Assembly: GCF_000519305.1 (NCBI RefSeq)
Contig: NZ_JAFG01000004.1
Span: 124,001-188,000, forward strand
Source: Mesorhizobium ciceri WSM4083
GTDB lineage: Bacteria > Pseudomonadota > Alphaproteobacteria > Rhizobiales > Rhizobiaceae
DNA: 64,000 bases
Direction of reading: 5' to 3'
Shown: positions 19,952 through 28,954 of the stretch, one piece after another
How positions within the stretch are numbered: the first letter of the stretch is position 1
Layout of the letters: each line of letters starts with the position of its first letter
Made by a program: the position numbers and the translations under genes
The notes under the pieces: generated by a model
Told to the model about the DNA's origin: nothing
The model's input: the letters and a program-made list of their open reading frames with translations, nothing else
The model's database searches: none

Positions 19952-20883
19952 GGGTTTTGGTCACGGGCGCGACAGGTTTCATCGGGCGTCTTGTCGTGCG
20001 CCACCTTCGCCAAGCCGGTGCCGAGCTTCGCCTCGCCTCCCGCCATCCCGAAAGGCTTGGTTCGGAGAACGAGACTGTGCCGATGCCCGGCTTCGACGCG
20101 CCGGCCGCCGCCTTCCTGGAACTGACCCGGCATATGACTGACGTCGTCCATTGCGCAGGCCTCAACAATGATCGGGGAAACGCAACCGAAGCCGATTACC
20201 AGGCGGCCAATGTGGAACTGAGCGCAAGGCTGGCGCATGCCGCGGCCGCCCAGATAAGCGGACGCTTCATTCATCTCTCCACGATCCGGGCGGTGATCGG
20301 CGCGCATGTCAGCGCAACGATCGCCGAGGACACGCTTCCTGCCCCACAATGCGCCTATGGACGCTCGAAGCGCGAAGGCGAGATCAAGGTTTTGGACGCC
20401 TACGCGTTACACGGCCGCTCCGACGCCGCCGTGTTGCGCCTGCCGCCGGTCTATGGAAGCGGCATGAGGGGAAATCTGGCAACGCTGATGCGCCTTGCCG
20501 ATACGCCGCTGCCGCTGCCGACGGGTGCCTTGACCGGAATCCGCTCGCTGATGTCTTCCGAGGCCGCGGTGCGAGCAGTGTCGCACCTGCTCAGCCATTC
20601 CGGACCGCTTCGCCCGATCTATGTCGGCGCCGATGTGCCGCCGGTCGCCGTCGAGGCCGTTATCGCCGCCTTTCGCAGGGGTTTGGGACGGCCTGTGCGC
20701 CTGATGGCTGTGCCGGCCGGCCTGATACGGCCGGTCGTGACTGCATTCGGCAGGCGGGCGTTCTGGGACAGCCTGACCGCGACACAGATATGCGACCCTG
20801 CCCTGCTGGTATCGCAGGGGTGGACGCCTGAAGCCGGCACGCTTGAACGGCTGGCCGAGCTGGCGCGGCTCGGTAGATCCTGA
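19948..20883 (+). CDS. NAD(P)-dependent nucleotide-sugar 4-reductase/epimerase
   Basis: Short-chain dehydrogenase/reductase of extended type, 311 residues. It starts MRVLVTGATGFIGRLVVRHL (Rossmann motif TGATGFIG), and the active-site region has LSTIRAVIG and YGRSKREGE (YxxxK). In size and placement it resembles WbpV/WreQ-type reductases, which reduce UDP-4-keto-6-deoxy-GlcNAc to UDP-QuiNAc or its epimer. The WbpM-like dehydratase and the small phosphoglycosyltransferase next door support this reading. ATG overlaps the previous stop (ATGA). The exact product is inferred. Confidence 0.75.
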   Translation: MRVLVTGATGFIGRLVVRHLRQAGAELRLASRHPERLGSENETVPMPGFDAPAAAFLELTRHMTDVVHCAGLNNDRGNATEADYQAANVELSARLAHAAAAQISGRFIHLSTIRAVIGAHVSATIAEDTLPAPQCAYGRSKREGEIKVLDAYALHGRSDAAVLRLPPVYGSGMRGNLATLMRLADTPLPLPTGALTGIRSLMSSEAAVRAVSHLLSHSGPLRPIYVGADVPPVAVEAVIAAFRRGLGRPVRLMAVPAGLIRPVVTAFGRRAFWDSLTATQICDPALLVSQGWTPEAGTLERLAELARLGRS

Positions 20884-20894
20884 CTTTCTTGCTT

Positions 20895-20943
20895 GACCAT
20901 GATCTTTTCCAAAAACCGGCTTCCACTTTTTGGGATCATGGTC
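20895..20943. repeat. Palindromic intergenic repeat ending two convergent genes
   Basis: Outer arms GACCATGATC (20895-20904) and GATCATGGTC (20934-20943) pair perfectly, and inner AAAA/TTTT runs extend the stem. This is a palindrome type that recurs in rhizobial intergenic regions. It lies between the convergent reductase and phosphoglycosyltransferase genes and could end both transcripts. The TGA stop codon of the minus-strand gene (20936-20938) lies inside the right arm, so the repeat forms the 3' end of that reading frame. Confidence 0.75.
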
Positions 20944-21517
20944 TGCGGTAGAGCGTTCCAAACAGGATCCGAAGGTCGAGCCAGAACGACGCGGTGCGGA
21001 GGTAGGCAGCATCCGTTTGCGCCAAGAGCTCCGGGTTCGACATGTCGATGCCCCTGATCTGGGCCAGGCCTGTTATGCCCGGAAGTGCTGCCAAAACCCC
21101 CAGCCGCCCGCGACACTCGATCAATTCCGTTTGGGTCGGCAGGCAGGGGCGCGGCCCGACCAAGCTCATTTCGCCCTTCAGGACGTTCCAGAATTGCGGC
21201 AGCTCATCGAGCTTGAACTTCCGCAAGACCTTCCCGACCGATGTCACGGAATCCGCCGGCGCCTCATGCGAGGGTAGCGACGGCGTGCCTACATACATCG
21301 TGCGCAACTTGTGGCAGCGGAAAAGCCGACCGTCACGGCCGACCCGCACCTGCGAAAAAATAGCCGGGCCCGGTGACGATGCCCGAACGGCAAGGACGGT
21401 GAGCGCCAAGACAGGAGACGTCGCCACCAGCAGCAGAGCCGCACCGGCAATATCGAAGATTTGCTTGGCTGCCTTCATGAACGGCCGATAGTGCTCCCTG
21501 CCGAAGTCCCGAGGCAA
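20936..21517 (-). CDS. Small phosphoglycosyltransferase (PglC/WreU-like)
   Basis: Monotopic phosphoglycosyltransferase that would move a sugar-1-phosphate to undecaprenyl phosphate and start glycan assembly. At 193 residues it is the minimal catalytic form without the N-terminal multi-span domain. One hydrophobic segment (IFDIAGAALLLVATSPVLAL) is followed by GPAIFSQVRVGRDGRLF, CHKLRTM, the LDELPQFWNVLKGEMSLVGPRP catalytic block (19 to 22 residues in relatives, here intact) and GITGLAQI. The start may be the ATG at 21517 or the one at 21478 (MKAAKQIF). The neighbouring dehydratase and reductase suggest a QuiNAc or related substrate. Confidence 0.88.
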   Translation of the reverse strand: MPRDFGREHYRPFMKAAKQIFDIAGAALLLVATSPVLALTVLAVRASSPGPAIFSQVRVGRDGRLFRCHKLRTMYVGTPSLPSHEAPADSVTSVGKVLRKFKLDELPQFWNVLKGEMSLVGPRPCLPTQTELIECRGRLGVLAALPGITGLAQIRGIDMSNPELLAQTDAAYLRTASFWLDLRILFGTLYRRP

Positions 21518-21600
21518 TGCCGCAGGCCAATGCCGTCAATCCGATCGACGTAGCATGAGCCGATCTCCTGACCAAGCGCGCCACGCAGCCGTCGCAATGT

Positions 21601-22542
21601 TCAGATGCGCCCCAGGATGAAGGCGAGATAGAGCCCAATGTTTCCGGAAACGGTCTGCCGATAGACGCCGCTTTGGCGTAAGCCCGCCAAGCGCCGGAAA
21701 AGACCGCCGTTGCGCCCGCGGGTGAAAAGGTCGAGGCACGCCGTCGCGTCCTCGGTCAGGAGGTCGCGATTGACGGCGAGACCGTTGAGGTTGAGGTCCG
21801 TCCAGCCGGCGAATTCCCCCTTGAACAGGCGGCCAAGCCGAGAGAACCTTGCTTTCCAGGACACGTTGGCGCCGACCAGGTTCGCCGCGTGCTGCCGGTA
21901 GCGCACCAACGGTCGCGGATCGTAGCGGACGATGCCGCCGGCGGCGGTCACGATGAGATAGGCCCACCAGTCGTGGCTGACGAACCCGCTCCTCGTGGAG
22001 GCCCTGGCCAGCAGGTCGCGTGCCGCAGCGTTGAGCAGGATTGTGTTGCCGCCGGCGATGCTTTGCACAAGCGCATTGCGAAAGGATGGCGGCCGGGCAA
22101 ACAGCGGCGAATGGCCGACAAGGCTTCCTGTTTCCGTCATGGTCGCGGTTCGCGAACAAAACATCAGCGGGGTTTTCGCATCCTGGGTCCGCATCCAGTC
22201 GATAGCGCTCTCCAGCCTGTCAGGCTCCCAGATATCGTCCTGGTCGCAGAAGGCATAGCAGTCCGCCTCGATGCGCCGATCGACGATCATGGAGCGGAAA
22301 TTGGCGGCGAAGCCTTGCCGCGGCCCTTCCACCAGCGTCATCCGACCCTTGGGTCGCCAGCGGGATTTCCATGTCTCGATGATGGCGGTCGTGCCATCGG
22401 TGGAGCCATCGTCTGAAATCCACAGGTCGACCAGAGGGTGCGACTGCTCGAGCAGGGACTGCAGCTGCTCCTCGATGAAGGCGGCGCCGTCTTTCGTGCC
22501 CATCAGGACCGCGATGCGCAGATCATCTTTGCTCACGACCAA
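21601..22542 (-). CDS. Glycosyltransferase family 2
   Basis: GT-A type glycosyltransferase of about 313 residues. The N-terminus has IAVLMGTKDGAAFIEEQLQS, followed by LWISDDGSTDGTTAIIE and CDQDDIWEPDRLESAI, the nucleotide-sugar and metal (DxD-like) sites of GT2 rhamnosyltransferase-like enzymes. There is no ATG at the N-terminus: the frame begins with TTG (22542) and a GTG two codons later is an equal candidate. It lies 27 bp downstream of the WbpM-like gene and likely shares its transcript. The acceptor is unknown. Confidence 0.85.
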   Translation of the reverse strand: MVVSKDDLRIAVLMGTKDGAAFIEEQLQSLLEQSHPLVDLWISDDGSTDGTTAIIETWKSRWRPKGRMTLVEGPRQGFAANFRSMIVDRRIEADCYAFCDQDDIWEPDRLESAIDWMRTQDAKTPLMFCSRTATMTETGSLVGHSPLFARPPSFRNALVQSIAGGNTILLNAAARDLLARASTRSGFVSHDWWAYLIVTAAGGIVRYDPRPLVRYRQHAANLVGANVSWKARFSRLGRLFKGEFAGWTDLNLNGLAVNRDLLTEDATACLDLFTRGRNGGLFRRLAGLRQSGVYRQTVSGNIGLYLAFILGRI

Positions 22543-22569
22543 GATCGCTTTCTGAATTCTGAACCGGGC

Positions 22570-24558
22570 CTAGCTCGCCTGCCCCGCCGTTTTCGGGATC
22601 GCGTCTTGATGTGCACTTGCCCTGGCCTTCTTGGCGCGGTCGAGACCTGCCAATGCGGCGAGCGCGGCAGCCTTGTCCTGGTTTTTCGCCGACTGCTGCA
22701 GGGCCGAGAGCGCGACCTGGACATCCGACCATTCCACGACGTCCGTGCTGAGGCCGAAAATCTTCGAGATGCCGAGTTCGACGAGTTCCTCGTCTTCGCC
22801 ATGCAGCGTCTCGTGAAGTTTTTCGCCCGGCCTTATGCCGGTGAACCGGATCGCGATGTCCTTGTATGGGCTCTTTCCGGACAAGCGGATCATCGTTTCG
22901 GCCACTTCAAGGATCGGCACCGGCTTGCCCATGTCGAGCATATAGACGGCATAATCGTCTCCGCTCTGCCGCGACGCGGCATCGGCCGCCGACATGATGA
23001 CGAGATCGACGGCTTCGGCCACGGTCATGAAATAGCGCGTCATGCGCCGGTCGGTAATGGTGACGGGCCCTCCGGCCTCGATCTGCGCCTGGAATATGGT
23101 CGCCACAGAACCATTGCTGCCGAAGACATTGCCGAACCGCACTGCAATGAACTTGGTGGCCGGGCGACGCCCGCTTGTCTCGCCTGCCGGCGTGCCATGC
23201 AAGGCGCTGATGATCTGTTCGGCGGCCCGCTTCGTCATGCCAAGCACCGACGAGGGATCCACCGCCTTGTCGCTCGATATCAGGACAAATTGCGCAACCC
23301 CGCACTTGGCAGCAACCTCGGCACAGACGAGCGTTCCGAAGATATTGGTCTGGATGGCCGAATCCCAGTTTTCCTCGAGCAGCGGAACATGCTTGAGCGC
23401 CGCGGCATGAAAGATGATGTCCGGCCGGAATTCCGTGACGACACGCATTATCTGGCGCCGGTCCGCGACATCGACGATGCGGACCTTGAGGCGGTCGTGG
23501 TCCTTCTCGTCAACATACTGGCTCAACTGGAAAATGCCGAACTCGGAGTTGTCGGCGACCAGCACCGCCTCGGCTCCCAGTTCCAGCGACCGCTTGACCA
23601 GCGTCTGGCCGATCGAACCGGCACCGCCGGTCACAAGAACGCGTTTGCCCCCCACAAAAGCGCCGATACGCTGGATGTCGGCCGCGACCGTCGGACGGCG
23701 CAGGATCGTTTCCATCTCGACGGTGTCGAGAACCAGCTTTCCGTGCTGTTCCAACTCCGAAAGGCCTGAGAACTGCACCACATTTATGTCGCCGTGCCGG
23801 GCAATGCGCACGAGTTCCGAATAGTCCTCGATTTCGTGCTCGGCACCGCTGCCGAAAATCAGCAAGTCCAGGCTTTTGGTGCCGGTCGCATAATCCTCCA
23901 GGACATCGATCAGGCGCGGCATGGTCGCCACCACGGGAACACCTTGAATCCGCGTGCCCAACGGTGCGCCGCGCTCGGCCGTCATGATGCCTGCGATGGA
24001 ATAGTCCGCCGGTTGCGCCGTGCGGGTGAAGCGAATGATCAGGTCGGCCTCGTCGAGCCGGCCGACGAACAGAGCGCGCTTGGCCTGCCTGGCGTCGGTC
24101 TTGCGGCTCAGAATCCCCCAGCTCGCGCCGTCACGCAGGAAGCGGTAGAACAGCCGGGGTGCCGATATGATGGTGAAGGAGACGAGGAAGAAGACGATGA
24201 ACTGGCGCTCGTTGAGCCCCGCCACCGGCCGGTAAAAACGCAGCAGCAGCGACGCCATGTAAAGAGTGAACGTCAAGATCGCGCAGCTCTTCAGGATGTT
24301 GAAAAAGTCCGGCGTCGAGGCGAAGCGCCAGACGGTGGTGTAGAGGCCACTGTAGCGGAACAGCAAATGGCTGATGACGACGATGCCCGCCCATGTCGCC
24401 AGACCCTCCTCGGAGAGCGCTTCGAACGAAAGATTCGACCGCGAAAGGATAAGGCTGAGTGCCACGGCGACCAGGACCATGACCACGTCCTGGACCATGA
24501 TGAAGGCGCGCCGCATCTGTGGCCTGAGCCCGAACACAGCTTCTAGGTGGGAATTCAT
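22570..24558 (-). CDS. Membrane-bound UDP-GlcNAc 4,6-dehydratase, WbpM/CapD-like
   Basis: Makes a 4-keto-6-deoxy nucleotide sugar, the precursor of QuiNAc, FucNAc or bacillosamine. The 662 residues have four N-terminal membrane segments (about 15-115), a middle nucleotide-binding region and a C-terminal dehydratase domain starting VLVTGGAGSIGQTLVKRSLE. The catalytic region reads SSDKAVDPSSVLGMTKRAAE; the position four residues before the catalytic Lys, usually Met in WbpM-type enzymes, is Leu here. Together with the reductase and small phosphoglycosyltransferase at 19948-21517 it forms a WreV-WreQ-WreU-like set known from Rhizobium etli O-antigen. That analogy is inferred. Confidence 0.88.
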   Translation of the reverse strand: MNSHLEAVFGLRPQMRRAFIMVQDVVMVLVAVALSLILSRSNLSFEALSEEGLATWAGIVVISHLLFRYSGLYTTVWRFASTPDFFNILKSCAILTFTLYMASLLLRFYRPVAGLNERQFIVFFLVSFTIISAPRLFYRFLRDGASWGILSRKTDARQAKRALFVGRLDEADLIIRFTRTAQPADYSIAGIMTAERGAPLGTRIQGVPVVATMPRLIDVLEDYATGTKSLDLLIFGSGAEHEIEDYSELVRIARHGDINVVQFSGLSELEQHGKLVLDTVEMETILRRPTVAADIQRIGAFVGGKRVLVTGGAGSIGQTLVKRSLELGAEAVLVADNSEFGIFQLSQYVDEKDHDRLKVRIVDVADRRQIMRVVTEFRPDIIFHAAALKHVPLLEENWDSAIQTNIFGTLVCAEVAAKCGVAQFVLISSDKAVDPSSVLGMTKRAAEQIISALHGTPAGETSGRRPATKFIAVRFGNVFGSNGSVATIFQAQIEAGGPVTITDRRMTRYFMTVAEAVDLVIMSAADAASRQSGDDYAVYMLDMGKPVPILEVAETMIRLSGKSPYKDIAIRFTGIRPGEKLHETLHGEDEELVELGISKIFGLSTDVVEWSDVQVALSALQQSAKNQDKAAALAALAGLDRAKKARASAHQDAIPKTAGQAS

Positions 24559-24657
24559 TGGACGGCACTAGACTCCAGGCTCAAGGGCATCGACACCAGC
24601 GAGGTGCGAACACGAAGTTACTTCGCGACCAATCACCTTACTCAAGTGCCATCCCCG

Positions 24658-24697
24658 GCCCCCGCCGTCCTGTATCGCATACTTCGGGGGCGGGGGC
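24658..24697. repeat. GC-rich inverted repeat in the 24559-24797 gap
   Basis: GCCCCCGCC (24658-24666) and GGCGGGGGC (24689-24697) form a 9-bp stem with a 22-base loop. A run of six T follows on the plus strand 12 bases later, which would suit a plus-strand terminator, but both flanking genes are on the minus strand. It also marks the change from GC-rich sequence on its left to clearly AT-richer sequence on its right. Confidence 0.5.
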
Positions 24698-24797
24698 ATA
24701 GCTAGAGGTTTTTTCCGGAAGAGGCCCGATTTCGTCCTCCTGCATCGGTGTACGGATGAACCTCCAAAAGGATCAAAGAGCTACGGTGAGGTGAGCG

Positions 24798-25541
24798 CTA
24801 TTTGATCAGCATCAACGGCGGCTCCACGACAGCCTTTTCGATCACGGCCAAACTGTCGTGCAGATGTATTGCCGGTACACTACGATGCAGAACCATGTCC
24901 GACATCGAGTTATCGATTGGCGCGTACCAGGCATGCAGGCAGTCAATGATGTCCTTGACCACCTCAATGAACGTTCCAGGGCGACGCAGGCCGCCCTGCC
25001 AGTCTTCCCAGTACGCCGTGTGCAAGTCTTCGCAGATATAGACCCCCCCATTCGATAACAGCGGGAAAAGAGTGCGGAAGCTCGCGAGTTGGTGCTCAGC
25101 TATATGGCTTCCATCGTCGATCACAATGTCCAAACCACCCATCTCTTCGACTACAGACGCCAGAAACTTTGAATCCGCCTGGCTACCGACGCGACCGTGG
25201 CAGTTCATTCCAAGGGACTCCACTTTCACCGCACTGCTTGGGCTGATATCGATCCCGAAGAGGATGGCGCGCTCTCCGAAATAGGGTCGCCAGACGTTGA
25301 ACGAACCACCGTCTGCGATGCCTATTTCGAGGAAATGTAGCGGCCTGCTCAGACTGCGATATGGTGACAAGTAGCGGTCGTAAACATCAAGGTAGTGTAG
25401 CCACTTCATTGATGGAGCCTTCGATGATCTGTTAAAAAATAGATCTGCCAGCGGAGACCGTGTTTTTTTAAATAGCTCGGCTATTTCAGCTTCGTCTCTA
25501 ACGATTCTAAATTTCTCTTCCATCAATCCACCATACATCAT
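24798..25541 (-). CDS. Class I SAM-dependent O-methyltransferase, MycE/cephalosporin-hydroxylase-like
   Basis: Predicted sugar O-methyltransferase of 247 residues. The SAM site is FLEIGIADGGSFNVW, followed by ILFGIDISPSS and the metal or catalytic block LDIVIDDGSHIAEHQLASF; LSNGGVYICEDLHTAYW matches MycE/macrolide-sugar methyltransferases. The start is ambiguous: ATG at 25541, 25538 or 25523; the last has GGTGGA close upstream. In an ABC-dependent O-antigen locus, a methyltransferase often modifies the non-reducing end. Its base composition is AT-richer than regions to its left. Confidence 0.75.
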   Translation of the reverse strand: MMYGGLMEEKFRIVRDEAEIAELFKKTRSPLADLFFNRSSKAPSMKWLHYLDVYDRYLSPYRSLSRPLHFLEIGIADGGSFNVWRPYFGERAILFGIDISPSSAVKVESLGMNCHGRVGSQADSKFLASVVEEMGGLDIVIDDGSHIAEHQLASFRTLFPLLSNGGVYICEDLHTAYWEDWQGGLRRPGTFIEVVKDIIDCLHAWYAPIDNSMSDMVLHRSVPAIHLHDSLAVIEKAVVEPPLMLIK

Positions 25542-25662
25542 TTTTATAGAGCCCTAGTCTAGCGCGTACGGCTCCTGCCAGATCCATGCGGCGCACCCCT
25601 CTTGAGATCCGCTTCCGTGGGGAGTAGACAGCGACCGCTTATTAAATACACGTCCACCCTGG

Positions 25663-26550
25663 GTGTTCCAATGGGTTGCATTCCTGAGCAGCTATAGCCT
25701 TGCCAGAGGCACATGCAGCGCTGTGGAAGCAGAACGGGGAGGCAGGGCGGTCCGATGGATCGCCCCGCGATCTTTCGCAGCGAACGTTCGATATCTACCT
25801 ATAAGCGACGCTTCGAACCCCGAGACATACGAGAGAAACACTGTGAGATTTCGGATCAGGCTGCCGTCCCGAACACGAGACCGAAGCATTATTGGGGGTT
25901 TGGAACCCCTGTTGAACCGTCGTATTGATGAGCTTGTTAACGGTCTTGTCTCCGGCACAACTCCAGAGATTCAGATTGGACGAAAGGACGATCTCGCGGA
26001 ACATCTCAATATGGTGAGGCAGGAATTCGTGGGTCGAACCGAAATTGAATATGCACACGCAGCACTGATCGTGCTTTTACGTCGCGGCATTGCCGAAAAA
26101 ACCGTTTGGAAGCGCTTCGAACAAATGTGGGACAAGTGCGGGCCCGTTCTGCTGCACCGGTTGAGCACCCGGTGGCTGGTCTCAGCCTGCGACACAATTA
26201 CCGACTTCTCTCCCGATCGAGCCGAGCGTGCGCTGGCGCTTGCCGGGTCGCTCCTGATGAATACAGTCAAGCTCTATGAAACCGAGATTTGGATGAAGGC
26301 CACCGAAGCCGATGCATATAAACGCTTTCCACAGGGAGGCATGACACTCTTCGACGGCGTGACACCCTTTATGGTTGGCGCCGGCGACATGATTTTAAAT
26401 CTAAATACCAGGGTTCAGTCTCTATCCGAAAAAAAAACCTTGGCTTCGAACATTCTAAAAGAGATGTTTCGTAGGGCTCATGTCAATCAAACAGTATTCC
26501 AACGCTTTCAGGCATTGCATCACTCAGATCTTACCAAGTGGAGCCCATAA
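25663..26550 (+). CDS. Unknown protein, orphan plus-strand gene
   Basis: I do not recognise this family. The frame gives up to 295 residues; the real start is unclear. A GTG at 25843 with GAGAG upstream would give about 235 residues and begin RFRIRLPSRTRD. No signal peptide, membrane segment or known motif is seen. The C-terminal part is helix-rich (LAGSLLMNTVKLYETEIWMK; LASNILKEMFRRAHVNQTVF). It is the only plus-strand gene between 20.9 and 57.4 kb and ends 9 bases from the convergent pyruvyltransferase-like gene. Codon use is AT-rich like its neighbours. Confidence that it is a real gene is moderate. Confidence 0.55.
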   Translation: MFQWVAFLSSYSLARGTCSAVEAERGGRAVRWIAPRSFAANVRYLPISDASNPETYERNTVRFRIRLPSRTRDRSIIGGLEPLLNRRIDELVNGLVSGTTPEIQIGRKDDLAEHLNMVRQEFVGRTEIEYAHAALIVLLRRGIAEKTVWKRFEQMWDKCGPVLLHRLSTRWLVSACDTITDFSPDRAERALALAGSLLMNTVKLYETEIWMKATEADAYKRFPQGGMTLFDGVTPFMVGAGDMILNLNTRVQSLSEKKTLASNILKEMFRRAHVNQTVFQRFQALHHSDLTKWSP

Positions 26551-26559
26551 ACTCCCAAT

Positions 26560-27513
26560 TCAACGGCGAGCAAGCGAGTAGGCTCGCCACACCTCCAGTT
26601 CCCTTCGCCTCAGGTGAATCTTCGATTGGTCCAACGGCCTAATTTCTCGAAAAAGACCAGCGGCGACCAAGCGTTCAGCATAGCTGATGTTGGTCTGTCT
26701 AAACGCCAGTTTGGTTTCGGTGGGTAATGGAAGGCGGGAGAACAATTCGCCATTTAATACTCGCTTTATCGCTCCCGACAGTCCAGCGGCATCACCCCTT
26801 TGATAGAGGGTAACATCAGCAGGAAGTTCCAAGAGATCGAAAAGGCTAGTGAACTTGGACGAGTATCCTATCAACGCGACCTGCCGGCCCGACAGGAGCC
26901 CCCAATAAGCGACATGATACGAGTTTGTTATGATCTTTCCGGTCAAAGCGAATTTGGACCGGAATTCAGGTTCCGACATAGAATTGGTGCCAACTATCAC
27001 ATTCGGCTCGATAGCCGAAAGGACATCAAAGACCGCCTGCCCGCTTGCGGCCGGATTCTGGTTGAGGAAAACGCCCAGCGCCGCCCCTGGCAAGATATCG
27101 ACGATATCTCCCATCACGCTGGCGCAGGGTACTAGTGTAGAATTGGATACTGCCAGAGCACGATCGCGAGAGCCAAAAAAAGAAAAATCCGTTGAAATTG
27201 AGGAAGAGAGTTCTCCGAACCCGTTCAAGGGCTGGATACTCTGGCCGACTCCCCATGCGACTTTTCGGTCCGACTCAACCAAGGAGCTTGCATAAGCTCC
27301 GAAATCATTGAACGCGCCACCACCCAGAATGAGAATTCGAGAGAACCCGCTTTCCGAAGGTGAGTGACATTTGAAGTCGAAATAGTGGCGTGGGCTGGAA
27401 AGATAGTCGCCGATATTAAAGGTCGGAGGCCACGCATGCACAAACGACAGCGTCGCTTCCCCGCAATGCATTGAAATGGCCGGAAATTGAGCTTGGATCC
27501 CACCCGAAGACAT
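26560..27513 (-). CDS. Polysaccharide pyruvyltransferase-like protein
   Basis: Resembles the PS_pyruv_trans family, which adds pyruvate ketals to sugars of surface polysaccharides. The 317 residues contain NIGDYLSSP near the start, ILILGGGAFNDFG, KVAWGVGQSI, SFFGSRDRALA and TNSYHVAYWGLLSGRQVALI, where S-Y-H corresponds to the S-x-H motif of the family. The start is ATG 27513 with GAGG seven bases upstream; an upstream TTG at 27537 would overlap wzt. It is the last gene of the O-polysaccharide operon. Some family members are not pyruvyltransferases, so the donor is not certain. Confidence 0.72.
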   Translation of the reverse strand: MSSGGIQAQFPAISMHCGEATLSFVHAWPPTFNIGDYLSSPRHYFDFKCHSPSESGFSRILILGGGAFNDFGAYASSLVESDRKVAWGVGQSIQPLNGFGELSSSISTDFSFFGSRDRALAVSNSTLVPCASVMGDIVDILPGAALGVFLNQNPAASGQAVFDVLSAIEPNVIVGTNSMSEPEFRSKFALTGKIITNSYHVAYWGLLSGRQVALIGYSSKFTSLFDLLELPADVTLYQRGDAAGLSGAIKRVLNGELFSRLPLPTETKLAFRQTNISYAERLVAAGLFREIRPLDQSKIHLRRRELEVWRAYSLARR

Positions 27514-27526
27514 GGACGTGCCTCGC

Positions 27527-28954
27527 TCATCGGTCAACAGTGACCACCATGGAGAGATCGACGAGCCCTGCCGCCAATGTTTCGTCCTCCTCTGTCACTC
27601 TGAAAGCGATGGCGTCGATAATGCGGTGGAGAGGCACCTCATCAACTTCTGGCAATCCGCGGACCTGACACGTGACAAAATAGTGACCAGGAAGCAGTAG
27701 GCAAGTGAACTCAAATCTTGATCTTAGAGATGAACCAGCCTGCGCCAGTTCGACCCGAGACGCCCTGCACTTGGCGCCTGCGACATGGAACCCGGTTGTG
27801 GTTGTTATGCCGATGCCGAACCCCACCCGAGTAGCGTCCATTGAAAAATCGGTCCAATATTCTATGAAGTATCTTCTGCCGAGCCTCAGCACATTCACCT
27901 GCTCGCCGCTCACAGTGAGTATGCGAACGTCGCGAATGCGCGCGCCTCGCTCTTCTTGATAGGCAGTTGACTTGGAAACAAGTGAAGGATCGAAGCTATC
28001 CGCAGATTCCAAAATTTGATTGGAGAGCGCTTCGCGGTGCTCAATTTCGTTTCTGGGCGCCTGCGAATTGTCGACAACAACTTCATCTTCGGATTCTGAT
28101 CCCAGCCAAGGCAATTCGGCTGAGATGACGCGAGATATCGTTGCATCCCTCATCGCCACAATTTGCGTCCGGATTTCCGCCGCGCCCTCCGCACTGGCAT
28201 TTACCAGCCGCTGATACTGGCCTGTCACCGTCTTTGGGCGGCCGGTCAACATCATTTCACCCGCGTCGAGCAATACGGCGCGATCACAAAGTTGGACGAT
28301 GGTCTGAGCGGCGTGGCTGACGAACAGAATCGTACCGCCACGTTCCTTGATCTGCTCAATTCGCGCGAAACATTTACGGGAGAACGCCTCGTCACCCACC
28401 GACAGCGCCTCATCGACCACCAGAATATCCGGATCGACATTAATGGCGACGGCGAACGCCAACCGCACATACATACCTGAAGAATAGGTCTTTACCGGCT
28501 GCTCGATAAAGTCTCCGATATCGGCAAAGGAGGCGATGGAGTCAAAGCGATTGTCCATCTCGGCACGGCTGAGGCCAAGGATGGATGCGTTGAGATAGGC
28601 ATTTTCACGACCGGTGAAATCGGGGTTGAACCCCGCGCCCAGTTCCAGCAACGCCGCTACGCGGCCATTGACGGTGACCGAACCACTGGTGGGCTGCAGT
28701 GTTCCACAGATAATCTGCAGAAGCGTAGATTTTCCCGAACCGTTTCGCCCGATGATGCCGACGGTCTCGCCTCGCCGGACGTCCAAAGAGATATTGGTCA
28801 AAGCAGCGAAGTCGCGGAAGTAGCGCCGAGGCTCCTGCCTCACCAGCCGCTGCAGTCGCGGCACCACCATCTGTTTCAGCCGGTCTTCAGGCCGGTCGAA
28901 CATCAGATGGTGCTTGGATAGTGCCTTCACAGAGATGGCGATTTCAGAGGACAT
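27527..28954 (-). CDS. wzt: O-polysaccharide ABC transporter ATPase with C-terminal glycan-binding domain
   Basis: Energises export of finished O-polysaccharide through Wzm. Of 475 residues, the first 250 form the ATPase: GIIGRNGSGKSTLLQI (Walker A), YSSGMYVRLAFA (signature) and ILVVDEALSVGDEAF (Walker B). The rest is a Wzt_C-like extension (LGRRYFIEYWTDFSMD; GFGIGITTTTGFHVAG; LLLPGHYFVTCQVRG). In E. coli O9a such domains recognise the capped chain end before export. The extension therefore implies that this glycan has a terminal modification. ATG 28954 overlaps the wzm end by 11 bases. Confidence 0.92.
   Translation of the reverse strand: MSSEIAISVKALSKHHLMFDRPEDRLKQMVVPRLQRLVRQEPRRYFRDFAALTNISLDVRRGETVGIIGRNGSGKSTLLQIICGTLQPTSGSVTVNGRVAALLELGAGFNPDFTGRENAYLNASILGLSRAEMDNRFDSIASFADIGDFIEQPVKTYSSGMYVRLAFAVAINVDPDILVVDEALSVGDEAFSRKCFARIEQIKERGGTILFVSHAAQTIVQLCDRAVLLDAGEMMLTGRPKTVTGQYQRLVNASAEGAAEIRTQIVAMRDATISRVISAELPWLGSESEDEVVVDNSQAPRNEIEHREALSNQILESADSFDPSLVSKSTAYQEERGARIRDVRILTVSGEQVNVLRLGRRYFIEYWTDFSMDATRVGFGIGITTTTGFHVAGAKCRASRVELAQAGSSLRSRFEFTCLLLPGHYFVTCQVRGLPEVDEVPLHRIIDAIAFRVTEEDETLAAGLVDLSMVVTVDR

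Noticed and set aside
24658..24716. GC-rich stem followed by TTTTTT as a Rho-independent terminator
   Set aside because: The T-run is on the plus strand, 12 bases from the stem, while both flanking genes are on the minus strand; kept only as an inverted repeat.
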